From positions 1 to 64,000 of the forward strand of contig CADASL010000006.1 of assembly GCA_902790595.1 (NCBI GenBank): 64,000 nt of DNA, written 5' to 3'. The notes below the pieces were generated by a model, which searched no databases, was not told the DNA's origin, and worked only from the letters and a program-made list of their open reading frames with translations. Position numbers and translations under genes: made by a program. This document shows positions 1 through 8,389 of the stretch, piece by piece; positions within the stretch are counted from its first letter, which is position 1; every line of letters begins with the position of its first letter. This DNA is from an uncultured Bacteroidales bacterium (GTDB lineage Bacteria; Bacteroidota; Bacteroidia; Bacteroidales; SZUA-534).

Positions 1-76
1 TCCCATCCCGAACACAGAAGTTAAGCCCTTCAGCGCCGATGGTACTGCGTACAGTGGGAGAGTAGGTCGCCGCCCG
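1..76 (+). rRNA. rrf: 5S ribosomal RNA, 3' part (cut by window edge)
   Basis: The first bases match the conserved 3' half of bacterial 5S rRNA: the CCCATCCCGAACACAGAAG loop region, then the GGTACTGCGT segment and the terminal GGGAGAGTAGGTCGCCGCC arm. The 5' part lies outside the window, so this is the end of an rRNA operon read left to right. The exact 3' end is uncertain by a few bases. Confidence 0.93.
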
Positions 77-81
77 CCTTC

Positions 82-120
82 AGAACCCCGATTCCTTTTT
101 GGAGCCGGGGTTCTTTGTTT
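82..120 (+). terminator. Rho-independent terminator of the rRNA operon
   Basis: AGAACCCC (82-89) pairs with GGGGTTCT (107-114). A T-rich tract follows at once. It lies directly after the 5S rRNA. Confidence 0.85.
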
Positions 121-176
121 TTTGATAGATACAGCTTCGTTCGTAATTTATACCACGTATTCTTCGTCCAAAGAGG

Positions 177-205
177 TTTGAATTATGATTTTCCCACTAC
201 ATTTG
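177..205 (+). promoter_or_regulatory. Bacteroides-type promoter of the GT10 gene
   Basis: TTTG at 177-180 and TACATTTG at 198-205, separated by 17 bases, match the -33/-7 consensus of the Bacteroidota primary sigma factor (TTTG, TAnnTTTG). The ATG at 229 lies about 23 bases after the -7 box. This supports an internal start rather than the longer reading frame from 115. Confidence 0.6.
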
Positions 206-228
206 TGCCATTGAACAGTTTTTTCAGA

Positions 229-1239
229 ATGAAGAAAATCCTCATCATAACGCGCAACCCGATTGTCAACACGCGGCAAATGGAAAACACTGGCGGAGTC
301 AGCCGTGACGGAAAATATCAGTTCGTTATCAACGATTGGGACTGCAAGCCCGATTTCGTGGTTGTTAACGGCAAAGCGGTGCGCGAAACTCGGATGTTCG
401 ATGTGCCTAAAAGCCGCACAATACTGCTTACAGATGAGCCGTACAGCGTTCTGGCCTACCCAAAAGGCTACTATCGGCAGTTTGGAACAGTAATAACCAA
501 TCAGCAGGAAATCAAACCAATAAATGGTACAAACGTCATCCACACCCACACTTTTCTGCCGTGGTACGTTGGTATGACTTGGGAACCCGACCACAGCAAT
601 CGCATAACATTGGATTACAATCAGATAAAAACAGCCAATCCAGTAAAAGAGAAACTGATGTCGGTTGTGTCGAGCTACAAGACTTGCTCGGCTGGCCACG
701 TTGCCCGTAGGCGTTTTGTGAACCGACTGATGGCCCGCTATGGCGATAAAGTTGAACTTTTTGGCGAGCGTGTTAACGATTTCCGCGACAAGTGGGATGT
801 AACGGCGCCGTATAAATATCAGATTGTCATCGAAAATTGCTGCAACAAGGACTATTGGACAGAAAAAATCGCCGACTGCTTTCTGGCCGGGACCTACCCA
901 ATTTATTGCGGCTGCACAAATATTGGCGATTATTTCCCGAAAGGGGCTTATACAGAAATTGATGTGCGTGAGCCAGAGAAGGCAATGGATATAATCGACA
1001 AGGTTATTGCCGACGATTTGTTTTTAAAACATCAGGCTGAACTGGTTGAAAGTAAGCAACTTGTAATGAACGATTACAATATGTTCAACCGTTTGGCAGA
1101 AATTTGTGCCGGCATTACAGACGAGTCGGAAGGGCAGACAACCATTAATCCGGCCAAGCGCTATCTGTCGGCTCACAATCTTTATTTGCACCTGATTGGC
1201 AGAACTTTACACCAACTTTCGTACAAAATCAAGAAATGA
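229..1239 (+). CDS. Glycosyltransferase family 10 (fucosyltransferase-like)
   Basis: This 336-residue protein is probably a glycosyltransferase that transfers fucose or a related sugar from a GDP-sugar onto a surface glycan. The frame is open from 115, but the ATG at 229 (MKKILIITRNP) gives a typical N-terminus and sits behind a good promoter. Residues about 195-232 carry the hallmark C-terminal GT10 motif: YKYQIVIEN, then YWTEKI, then GTYPIYCG. In GT10 enzymes this region binds the nucleotide sugar. There is no signal peptide or membrane segment, so it should act on the cytoplasmic face. Its stop overlaps the start of the next gene (ATGA), so the two are translated together. Donor and acceptor cannot be told from sequence; bacterial alpha-1,3/1,4-fucosyltransferases are the best-known relatives. 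Confidence 0.85.
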   Translation: MKKILIITRNPIVNTRQMENTGGVSRDGKYQFVINDWDCKPDFVVVNGKAVRETRMFDVPKSRTILLTDEPYSVLAYPKGYYRQFGTVITNQQEIKPINGTNVIHTHTFLPWYVGMTWEPDHSNRITLDYNQIKTANPVKEKLMSVVSSYKTCSAGHVARRRFVNRLMARYGDKVELFGERVNDFRDKWDVTAPYKYQIVIENCCNKDYWTEKIADCFLAGTYPIYCGCTNIGDYFPKGAYTEIDVREPEKAMDIIDKVIADDLFLKHQAELVESKQLVMNDYNMFNRLAEICAGITDESEGQTTINPAKRYLSAHNLYLHLIGRTLHQLSYKIKK

Positions 1240-2042
1240 AAATAGGTGTAATTATATCGACATACAACAACCCCGAATGGCTCGAGAAAACGCTTTGGGG
1301 CTATATGGCGCAGAGCCGCAAGGCCGACGAGATTGTTGTTGCGGATGACGGTTCGAAAGAGGAAACGCGGCAGCTTATAGAGCGGTATCAACAGTTTCTG
1401 CCGATAAAGCACGTCTGGCACGAAGATATCGGCTTCCGCAAGACGAAAATTCTTAACGAGGCGTTGACGGCTGCCGAGTCGGAATACCTGATTTTCACTG
1501 ACCAGGACTGCGTTCCGCGCCGCGATTTTGTGGCAACTCACGAGCGATTCGCGCATCCGGGTTACATTCTCAGCGGCGGGTATTTCAAACTGCCGATGGA
1601 CATCAGCAAAAAAATAACGCAGGAAGATATTGCAAATGGCAATGCATTCAATCTTAAATGGCTTAAAAACAATGGGTTGAGGTCGAACTTTAAATGCACC
1701 AAGCTATTCCAAAGTGCAGGTTTTGCGAGTTTTATGAATGCCGTAACGCCAACCAAAGCCACCTGGAACGGAATGAATTCAAGCACGTGGAAGGAATTGA
1801 TAATCAAAGCAAATGGCTTCGACGAGCGAATGCAGTATGGTGGCGAGGACCGCGAAATGGGAGAAAGGCTTTTCAACGCTGGTGTCAAGGCGCGGCAAAT
1901 CCGCTACAGCGCGATTGTTGTCCATCTTGACCACAATCGCCCGTATGTGAACGATGAGGCATTGGCAAAAAACAAAGAAATTCGCCAAATAACTAAGAAA
2001 CAGCGTCTTACTTATACCGAATTTGGTATTGTGAAGCCGTGA
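1236..2042 (+). CDS. Glycosyltransferase family 2
   Basis: This 268-residue GT-A fold glycosyltransferase has the N-terminal nucleotide-sugar site IISTYNNPEWL, the VVADDGS motif near residue 40 and a DQDC segment near residue 90 that serves as the metal-binding DxD-like site. The C-terminal half contains NGFDERMQYGGEDREMGERL, the acceptor/catalytic region seen in galactosyltransferase-like GT2 proteins. It overlaps the upstream GT10 gene by four bases and forms a two-gene unit with it. The next gene is convergent and ends one base away, so no separate terminator exists here. Sugar specificity is unknown. Confidence 0.88.
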   Translation: MKIGVIISTYNNPEWLEKTLWGYMAQSRKADEIVVADDGSKEETRQLIERYQQFLPIKHVWHEDIGFRKTKILNEALTAAESEYLIFTDQDCVPRRDFVATHERFAHPGYILSGGYFKLPMDISKKITQEDIANGNAFNLKWLKNNGLRSNFKCTKLFQSAGFASFMNAVTPTKATWNGMNSSTWKELIIKANGFDERMQYGGEDREMGERLFNAGVKARQIRYSAIVVHLDHNRPYVNDEALAKNKEIRQITKKQRLTYTEFGIVKP

Positions 2043-2043
2043 T

Positions 2044-2862
2044 TTACTTCTCGCCGTGGTACTCGCGGTAGGGGTGTTCCAAATCGAGATAATAGAAATT
2101 GTGCTGAATCTGGTGCTTACCGTCGGGCGGAGTCATATAGTCGCCGTACTTTTGCGACAGGTAGGCATCGTAATTCTCATAGCCTTTAAGTTCAACATTC
2201 TCAAATATGTACGGCGTTGGTGTGCCCAGGATTTCTTTTCTGAACGCGCCATTGTGCCCATCGTCGTAGTCCTGAACCATTTTTGATTCGTCATAGGTGT
2301 ATTTCAGCAGCAGCTCGCGGATTTTTCGCTGCAGGCCTTCAACGGTGTAGAGTTTGCGGTGCAGCAGCGGAAGCCAGCACGCGGGGCCGTGTCCGTGGCG
2401 GTACGGGTCGCGGTAGGTGAAATAGAGCTTTTTGCGCAGTTTTTTGTAGCGCCGCACGTGGAAATATCTGACAATCTTATTGTCGGGCAGTCCGTCGAGC
2501 GGAAAAACGTCCATATAAACGCCGCCCAAATAGCGCAGGTGGCTGTGCTCGATAATGGTGGTTTCTGCGTCTTGAATTTTTGCAAACGGCAGTGAGTAGT
2601 TCTTGTCGTTTTCGGCGCAGATAAGTTCGTATTGCGTTGGCAACCATTGCTTTGCGTTGGCAATGAGCAGCTCATAGTCGGGGCGGGGCATAGCAATGTC
2701 GGCGTCGTCGTCCCACGGAATGAACCCCTTGTGGCGGATTGCGCCCAACATTGTGCCGGCCGTCAGGTAGTATCTTAAATTGTGCTCTTTGCAGGTTTTG
2801 TCAACGGCCTGAAGAATCTCAAGAATTTTCAGTTGTAACGGGCGAATATCGTAGTCTGCCAT
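2044..2862 (-). CDS. LicD family phosphotransferase
   Basis: This 272-residue LicD-type protein belongs to the nucleotidyltransferase-fold family that transfers phosphocholine or another phospho-substituent from a CDP-activated donor to a glycan. The family core is plain: YYLTAGTMLGAIRHKGFIPW followed by DDDADIAMPRPDY, with the metal-binding aspartates near residues 55-60. I place the start at the ATG at 2862; an upstream in-frame TTG at 2877 would overlap the preceding gene. It is the last gene of a three-gene operon after a LicC-like nucleotidyltransferase and a PLP enzyme. This suggests that the operon makes and attaches one phospho-amino substituent. The true substituent is inference. Confidence 0.87.
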   Translation of the reverse strand: MADYDIRPLQLKILEILQAVDKTCKEHNLRYYLTAGTMLGAIRHKGFIPWDDDADIAMPRPDYELLIANAKQWLPTQYELICAENDKNYSLPFAKIQDAETTIIEHSHLRYLGGVYMDVFPLDGLPDNKIVRYFHVRRYKKLRKKLYFTYRDPYRHGHGPACWLPLLHRKLYTVEGLQRKIRELLLKYTYDESKMVQDYDDGHNGAFRKEILGTPTPYIFENVELKGYENYDAYLSQKYGDYMTPPDGKHQIQHNFYYLDLEHPYREYHGEK

Positions 2863-2873
2863 AGCTGTAACTA

Positions 2874-3593
2874 TCAAATTTTCATATCTTTAACTCGCTC
2901 GTAGTCTTCCACTGTGTCGATTTCCATCGAGAAGAAATCGGTGGTGTCGAGATATTTGAAAATGTGTCCTTGCGGAATGAGCCGCTCAAAGGCTTTTTCG
3001 TAGAAAACGTTCGAAAGTCCTTCACGGTCAATCATTTGGTGCAGTTCTTTGTACAAAGCGGCAGAATAGTTGGCCGACATTTTTTCCAATCCGACCGATT
3101 CGCCAACGGCATTCTCAATGCTGCAAACCTTGCTGATTTCGAGCACGTTGCGGTCGGTGTCGGAAATGATTTTGATTTCTTCTTCGCCAAGTTCGTGGCG
3201 GTTCATTGCCAGAACGTCAGGATTTTTGTCGGCCAAAAGCGCCGCAATTATGTCCTTCGAGAAGAGTATGTCGCTGTCGGACAGGATGAAATCGTTGCCG
3301 CACGCAAAATCTTCGGCCAAAAAGAGCGAATAAATGTTGTTGGTTGTGGCGTAATCCTTGTTGCAGAGAAACTTAACGTTGAGATTGGGATAGTTCTGCG
3401 CGACAAAATCGCGAATCATATCCTGCAGATAACCAGTAACTATCAGAAAATCAGTTATTCCGTTGCTGATAAAATTGTCGAGTGTCCGCTCTAAAAGCGT
3501 TTTCCCGTTCACCTTCAAAAGGCATTTCGGGGTGCTGGCTGTGAGCGGGCGAAGGCGCGACGCGGTGCCTGCGGCAAGGATTACGGCTTTCAT
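2874..3593 (-). CDS. LicC/PntC-like nucleotidyltransferase
   Basis: This 239-residue nucleotidyltransferase has the N-terminal signature LAAGTASRLRPLT and PKCLLKVNGKTLLE. The segment DYATTNNIYSLFLA (about residues 100-113) resembles the NNIY substrate loop of CTP:phosphocholine and CTP:2-aminoethylphosphonate cytidylyltransferases. The SDSDI metal site lies near residue 127, and EIDTVEDYERV closes the protein. It probably activates a small phospho-compound as its CDP derivative for the LicD protein encoded just downstream. It overlaps the upstream aminotransferase gene by four bases. A generic sugar-1-phosphate nucleotidyltransferase is the alternative. Confidence 0.82.
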   Translation of the reverse strand: MKAVILAAGTASRLRPLTASTPKCLLKVNGKTLLERTLDNFISNGITDFLIVTGYLQDMIRDFVAQNYPNLNVKFLCNKDYATTNNIYSLFLAEDFACGNDFILSDSDILFSKDIIAALLADKNPDVLAMNRHELGEEEIKIISDTDRNVLEISKVCSIENAVGESVGLEKMSANYSAALYKELHQMIDREGLSNVFYEKAFERLIPQGHIFKYLDTTDFFSMEIDTVEDYERVKDMKI

Positions 3594-4627
3594 TTTCCAG
3601 CAACTTTTTTAATGGTGTCGATAACGATTCGGTTCTGTTCGGGGCGGCCGAGCGTAATGCGCAGGTGCGTGTTAATGTCGGGCTCGTTCATAAACTTTAT
3701 CTTGTAATCCAACTCTTTAAGTGCGTTTTGCAGCGGTTCTTTGAGTTCAATCGGATATTTTATCAGAATGAAGTTTGCCTGCGACTTGTAAACCTTGAAA
3801 CCAGTGAGCGCGCCAATTTCCTGCTCGTAGCGCTGGCGGTCGGCGTTCATACTGTCGGCAATGTTGCGGTAGTAGTCGGTGGCTTTGAGAGCGGCAATGG
3901 CCAGTTCTTCCGAAATGCGGTTGTAGCCTAAATACTTGTTGCCGAAGCGGTTGAATTTGCCCAAGCCGTTGCCCGTAAAGCCAAATCCCATTCGCAATCC
4001 AGGCAGACCGTAGAATTTGCTCAACGTGCGGACAATCAGCAGATTGGGAAATTCGTCGACCAGGCGTTTAATGTAACTGCTGTCGCGGTTCACGTATGAC
4101 GCATACGCTTCGTCGATAATTATATAAGTCGTTTTCGGGGCTTCCTGCAGTAGATTCTCAATTTGCTCGGGCGTCAAGGCGTTGCCTGTCGGGTTGTTGG
4201 GTGACGCCAGAAGCAGAATTTTCGGGTTCAGCTCGTGCAGCATTTTCTTGAGCGCGTCAAGGTCGTAGCGGTAGGTGTCGCCGTCTTCGTAGAGTGGATA
4301 CTGAACTGTCTGGCCGTCAACTTCGTCGGCAATCGATTTGTAGTACCACCACGAGAATTTCGGCACCAGCATCAGCCGGTTGTGGTCGGGCAAGGTCAGG
4401 AAGTAGTGAACGGCTTCCTTCAGCAGGTCTTCGCCGCCATAGCCGAGCATAATCTGCTGCTCGTCAATCCCGTATTCCTCCGAAAGAAAAACCGAGAAAA
4501 TGCTCTTCTTGCCTTCGTCGTAGATTCGGGTGTAGAATCCAAGTTTTTGTGTATCAAAGTTTTTGAGTGCTTCCAACACTTGCGGTGCCGGTGCAAAATT
4601 GAATTCGTTTCTGTCTAGAAAGTTCAT
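3590..4627 (-). CDS. Class I/II PLP-dependent aminotransferase (HisC/CobD-like)
   Basis: This 345-residue fold-type I PLP enzyme has SPNNPTG near residue 142, IDEAY with the PLP-ring aspartate D172, the Schiff-base lysine K204 in TLSKFYGLPGLRMG, and the carboxylate-binding arginine in HLRITLG near the C-terminus. It looks like histidinol-phosphate aminotransferase or the related threonine-phosphate decarboxylase CobD. No his or cob genes are nearby. It is the first gene of an operon with a LicC/PntC-like nucleotidyltransferase and LicD, so it more likely makes a phospho-amino-alcohol or aminophosphonate precursor for glycan decoration. Transaminase or decarboxylase activity cannot be decided by eye. 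Confidence 0.83.
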   Translation of the reverse strand: MNFLDRNEFNFAPAPQVLEALKNFDTQKLGFYTRIYDEGKKSIFSVFLSEEYGIDEQQIMLGYGGEDLLKEAVHYFLTLPDHNRLMLVPKFSWWYYKSIADEVDGQTVQYPLYEDGDTYRYDLDALKKMLHELNPKILLLASPNNPTGNALTPEQIENLLQEAPKTTYIIIDEAYASYVNRDSSYIKRLVDEFPNLLIVRTLSKFYGLPGLRMGFGFTGNGLGKFNRFGNKYLGYNRISEELAIAALKATDYYRNIADSMNADRQRYEQEIGALTGFKVYKSQANFILIKYPIELKEPLQNALKELDYKIKFMNEPDINTHLRITLGRPEQNRIVIDTIKKVAGK

Positions 4628-4644
4628 AACTGTTTAAATTTCTG

Positions 4645-4652
4645 CGAAAGTA
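4645..4652 (-). promoter_or_regulatory. Possible -7 element of the aminotransferase-LicD operon
   Basis: Read on the minus strand, TACTTTCG is one base away from TAnnTTTG and lies 18 bases before the ATG at 4627. No clear -33 TTTG is visible. Confidence 0.3.
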
Positions 4653-4719
4653 CGTTTTTTATTATTAACGTGAACAGAAAACGGCGGCGCAAACCAATCC
4701 TTGCGCACAAAACGTCTAA

Positions 4720-6096
4720 TTACTTCAGCTTGTACTCGTAGTTCGTGAAAATCTTCTTCACCTTCACAAAATAAATAAGTGTGCCTACGGTGGCGATGGC
4801 GGCGAGCGTGTCGGAAACGGGCATACTCAGCCAAACCCCTGTGAGTCCGAGACCGCCAATGCGAGGCAAGATGAGCAGTGCGGGAATGAGGAAGATGAGC
4901 TGGCGCGTCATCGACAGAACGAGTGCGATTTTCGGGCGACCAATCGATTGGAAGAAATTACTTGTAACCATCTGAATGCCCACAATGGCAAAGGCTGCCA
5001 GGGCGATTCGCAGACCGTGGGCTGACAGCTCAATCAGTTGCGGGTCGGTGGTGAACATCGATGCGATGAGTCGCGGGAACAATTCGCTGGCCAGGAAGCC
5101 GAGAATAGTCACCGTTGAACCGCAGACCAGCGTCAGTTTGAAAACTTGCTTTACACGGTCGAGGTTGCGGGCGCCGAAGTTGAATCCTGCAATGGGCTGC
5201 ATTCCTTGAGTGAAGCCAGCCACAACCATCGCAATCAGGTTCAGAAGGCTGTTGATGATGCCGAACGCGCCAATGGCGAAATCGCCGCCGTAGATGCCCA
5301 GACTACGGTTCATAATCACTACTACCATACTGGCGCACAGCAACATAACAAAGTTGGGCAGACCAATCGACAGAATGTTCGACACAATTTTGCCTTTCAA
5401 CTTGAAGCAGCCAGGCTCAAAATGCAGTGGCTTCTCGTGGTTCATAAAGTGTTGAAGGACAATGATTGTACCCACAATCTGCCCGCACAACGTCGCCAGT
5501 GCCGCACCGCGGATGCCCCAATGGAACACAAAAATGTAGATTGGTGCAAGCACGACATTTATGGCCACGGTGGTGAGCGTGATGTACATCGATTTCTGCG
5601 GATAGCCCGACGCTCGCATTATGTGGTTCAATCCTAAATAAATGTGTACCAACAGGTTGCCTATGAATGCGATTTCCATAAACTCGCGGGCGTAGGGCAG
5701 GGTGTTCTCGCTCGCGCCCATCATCATCAGAATGTCGTCAAGAAAAACGTATCCGAACACCGATGTGATGATGCTTAATATAATATTGAGAATGAACGCG
5801 TTGCCGAGAGTGTGGACGGCGTCTTCGTCGTTGCGCTGCCCCATATATATTGACACCATTGTGGATGCGCCAACGCCAATCATCGCGCCAAAAGCGGCAA
5901 AAAAGTTCAGCAGCGGAAGCGTGAGCGCAAGGCCCGAAATGGCGTACGGGCCTACGCCCTGACCGATGAAAATTCGGTCGACAATGTTGTAGATGGCCGA
6001 TGCCGCCGTGGCAATGATGGCTGGCAGCGAGTATTGAAAGAGCAGCCGCCCGATGTTGGCTGTTCCGAGTTCTTTTGCAGCGTTTTCCTTCGTCAT
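4720..6096 (-). CDS. MATE family multidrug/metabolite exporter
   Basis: This 458-residue inner-membrane protein has twelve predicted helices in two similar halves, as in MATE transporters (MepA/NorM group). These exchange Na+ or H+ for cationic drugs or metabolites. The opening segment LLFQYSLPAIIATAASAIYN with VDRIFIGQGVG is a typical first MATE helix and loop. The second half repeats the pattern (NRSLGIYGGDFAIGAFGI, then GFTQGMQPIAGFNFGA). Length is normal for the family. It is separate from the operon to its left, with a 92-base gap, and nothing nearby suggests the substrate. Confidence 0.92.
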   Translation of the reverse strand: MTKENAAKELGTANIGRLLFQYSLPAIIATAASAIYNIVDRIFIGQGVGPYAISGLALTLPLLNFFAAFGAMIGVGASTMVSIYMGQRNDEDAVHTLGNAFILNIILSIITSVFGYVFLDDILMMMGASENTLPYAREFMEIAFIGNLLVHIYLGLNHIMRASGYPQKSMYITLTTVAINVVLAPIYIFVFHWGIRGAALATLCGQIVGTIIVLQHFMNHEKPLHFEPGCFKLKGKIVSNILSIGLPNFVMLLCASMVVVIMNRSLGIYGGDFAIGAFGIINSLLNLIAMVVAGFTQGMQPIAGFNFGARNLDRVKQVFKLTLVCGSTVTILGFLASELFPRLIASMFTTDPQLIELSAHGLRIALAAFAIVGIQMVTSNFFQSIGRPKIALVLSMTRQLIFLIPALLILPRIGGLGLTGVWLSMPVSDTLAAIATVGTLIYFVKVKKIFTNYEYKLK

Positions 6097-6299
6097 AGTG
6101 CTTCTAAAAAATCGCGCAAAATTCCGAAAAAAACTTGAAATGGCGAATGTTTTTAGTCACAAGTTGTTAGGTATGGCTTACAAGTGCTGAAGATTGATTA
6201 TATATCAGATTTTCAGTCTGTTCCATATAATTGTTTTGCGCCGACGGATGTAGATGTTCCGATGTCCAAAAAAGTATATCTTTATTTTTTCGAAAAACG

Positions 6300-6330
6300 A
6301 AGTTGATATTTTATTTAAAAAGTTGATATT
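6300..6330 (+). repeat. Direct repeat just upstream of the flavodiiron gene
   Basis: AAGTTGATATT occurs at 6300-6310 and again at 6320-6330, directly before the ATG at 6331, with a T/A-rich spacer. It could be an operator or a chance duplication. Confidence 0.4.
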
Positions 6331-7485
6331 ATGAAAATTAGAGAAAATTCTGCGATTCACTATATCGGTTGCGACGACACCGATTTGGATTTGTTTGAAA
6401 ACCAGTACATTGTGCCAGAAGGAATGGCCTATAACTCATATCTGATTGAAGATGAAAAGATTGCCGTTACCGACACCGTCGATGCCCGCAAGAGCGATGA
6501 GTGGCGGAAGAATTTGCAAGCCGCGCTCAACGGCCGCCATCCCGATTTCCTTGTGGTTCACCATCTTGAGCCCGACCATTCGGCAAACATCAGCTGGGTG
6601 ATGGACACTTTTTCTGGCTGTCGGATTGTCTGCTCGGCAAAGGCCGCAGCCTTTCTGCCGCAGTTTTTCGGGACTGATTTCGCTGGCCGCGTTGACATCG
6701 TAAAAGAAGGCGACACTCTTTCGCTTGGCGCTCATACTCTGCAATTTATAATGGCACCGATGATTCACTGGCCCGAAGTGATGGTTTCGTACGAGCAGTC
6801 GGAAAAAGTGCTTTTCGCCGCCGACGCTTTCGGCAAATTTGGCGCTCTCTGCAACGAGACCGACGACTGGGCTTGCGAGGCTCGTCGCTACTATTTCAAC
6901 ATTGTCGGGAAATACGGCAATCCTGTTCAAACTTTGCTGAAGAAAGCCGCCGCGCTCGACATTCAGACCATCTGCCCTCTGCACGGCCCAATCTTGAAAG
7001 AGAATCTCGGTTATTACATCGGTTTATATCAGACGTGGAGCGCCTATCAGCCTGAAACAAAGGGCGTTTTCATTGCCTACGCGTCGTTGCACGGCAACAC
7101 TGCCCAAGCCGCCGAGGAGCTTGCCGCAATGCTTGAGGCCAAGGGCGAAAAGGTGGCCATATCGGACCTTTCGCGTGCCGACATTGCCGAGTGCGTCGAG
7201 GATGCCTTCCGCTACGACCGAATGGTGCTTTGTGCCTCATCGTACGATGGCGGCGTGATGCCTCTGATGCGCGATTTCATCTGCCACCTTGCCGACAAAA
7301 CTTACCAGAAACGCACCGTGGCGCTGGTTGAGAACGGCACGTGGGCACCGTCGGCGGCACGCACAATGCGCGCTCTGCTTGAACCGCTGAAAGATGTAAC
7401 CATTCTTGAGCAGACCGTCACCATCAAAACAACATTGAACGATGACAGCCGCGCGGCGCTGAAGCAGCTTGCCGCAGCGTTGTAG
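6331..7485 (+). CDS. FprA-type flavodiiron protein (A-type flavoprotein)
   Basis: This 384-residue soluble enzyme reduces O2 to water and/or NO to N2O, protecting anaerobes from oxygen or nitrosative stress. The N-terminal metallo-beta-lactamase-like domain (about 1-240) carries the di-iron ligands H78, E80, D82 and H83 in HHLEPDHS, H146 in MIHWPE, D165 in AADAFG and H218 in PLHGP. The set is complete, so the enzyme should be active. The C-terminal flavodoxin domain (about 245-384) binds FMN, with the phosphate loop YASLHGNTAQAA. No rubredoxin gene lies beside it, so the electron donor is encoded elsewhere. It stands alone and ends at a bidirectional terminator. Confidence 0.95.
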   Translation: MKIRENSAIHYIGCDDTDLDLFENQYIVPEGMAYNSYLIEDEKIAVTDTVDARKSDEWRKNLQAALNGRHPDFLVVHHLEPDHSANISWVMDTFSGCRIVCSAKAAAFLPQFFGTDFAGRVDIVKEGDTLSLGAHTLQFIMAPMIHWPEVMVSYEQSEKVLFAADAFGKFGALCNETDDWACEARRYYFNIVGKYGNPVQTLLKKAAALDIQTICPLHGPILKENLGYYIGLYQTWSAYQPETKGVFIAYASLHGNTAQAAEELAAMLEAKGEKVAISDLSRADIAECVEDAFRYDRMVLCASSYDGGVMPLMRDFICHLADKTYQKRTVALVENGTWAPSAARTMRALLEPLKDVTILEQTVTIKTTLNDDSRAALKQLAAAL

Positions 7486-7506
7486 CCGTAATCTTGCAGA
7501 AAACAA

Positions 7507-7545
7507 AAATCCCCGAAAGGTGTTGAGCCGTTCGGGGATTTTTTG
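7507..7545. terminator. Bidirectional terminator between the flavodiiron gene and truA
   Basis: ATCCCCGAA (7509-7517) pairs with TTCGGGGAT (7531-7539). It is flanked by A-rich sequence on the left and a T-run on the right, so it can stop both convergent genes. Confidence 0.85.
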
Positions 7546-7549
7546 TTCG

Positions 7550-8290
7550 CTAAAAGCTGTACGGATATTCAATTTTTTCAAGGAACAGAGCTTGCGCCGG
7601 AGCCGACGTGCCGGCACGCCCGCGGTCTTTGGCCTCGATAATCCGGCAGAAATCATCGGTGGTTATTTTGCCGTAGCCAACCTCAAAGAGCGTTCCCACA
7701 ATGGCCCGCACCATATTGCGCAGAAAGCGGTTGGCGGTGATGGTGAACACAAGTTCGCCGTCAGTTTCTGTCCAAAAAGCCTCAAAAACGGTGCAGTTAT
7801 TGGTCTTAACATCGGTGTTGAGCTTGCTGAAACTTGTGAAATCGGTGTATTCCGGCAGTTTGGCGGCGGCCGCGTTTATCTTCTCAATATCGAGATTTTT
7901 TGCCCGATGGGTAAGCCGATAGCGGAAAACGTCTTTCCGCGTTGTGACATAATATTTATATGTGCGCCGTGTGGCGTCGAAACGGGCGTGCGCCTCGGGG
8001 TGCACCAACGCAATGCGCTGAATGTTGATGTCGAACGGCAGAATGCAGTTCAGTTTGTAGAGAAAATCAGCGTTGGTGTGCAGATTCTCCACTTCCGAAT
8101 CGAAGTGCGCCACATAGTTGCGGGCGTGAACGCCAGTGTCGGTGCGGCCTGCGCCGGTAATCTCGGTGTCGGTTTTGAGCAGCGTTGAGAGTGCCCGCTC
8201 AATGCGCTCTTGCACCGAATCCTGGCCGGGCTGGCGCTGCCAACCGCAAAAAGGCGAGCCGTTGTAGTCGAGGACAAGAAAATAGCGCAT
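7550..8290 (-). CDS. truA: tRNA pseudouridine synthase A
   Basis: This enzyme converts uridines 38-40 of the tRNA anticodon arm to pseudouridine. The ATG at 8290 gives a 246-residue protein starting MRYFLVLDYNGSPFCGWQ, the usual TruA N-terminus. A longer frame to 8371 would run through the terminator of the upstream gene and is rejected. The catalytic aspartate is in AGRTDTGVHA. RTYKYYVTTR and FLRNMVRAIVGTL are conserved family segments. It stands alone and converges on the flavodiiron gene. Confidence 0.95.
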   Translation of the reverse strand: MRYFLVLDYNGSPFCGWQRQPGQDSVQERIERALSTLLKTDTEITGAGRTDTGVHARNYVAHFDSEVENLHTNADFLYKLNCILPFDINIQRIALVHPEAHARFDATRRTYKYYVTTRKDVFRYRLTHRAKNLDIEKINAAAAKLPEYTDFTSFSKLNTDVKTNNCTVFEAFWTETDGELVFTITANRFLRNMVRAIVGTLFEVGYGKITTDDFCRIIEAKDRGRAGTSAPAQALFLEKIEYPYSF

Positions 8291-8330
8291 CGCAATTATC
8301 GGTTTTGTCTGTTTATCAATTATTTCCAAA

Positions 8331-8381
8331 TAAAAACGGGATTTTGCGGCTCTGTTGCCAGACTTGTGCAAAATCCCGTTT
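8331..8381 (-). terminator. Terminator of the giant T9SS cargo gene
   Basis: A perfect 14-base-pair stem is formed by 8334-8347 and 8368-8381 (arms AAACGGGATTTTGC and GCAAAATCCCGTTT). On the minus strand a T-rich stretch follows. It lies 10 bases after the stop at 8390. Confidence 0.88.
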
Positions 8382-8389
8382 CTGAAAAG

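Noticed and set aside
7469..8188. A 239-codon plus-strand frame across truA
   Set aside because: It runs through a terminator and antisense to truA.
8291..8371. N-terminal extension of truA
   Set aside because: It is read from the terminator hairpin of the neighbouring gene; TruA proteins start like the product from 8290.
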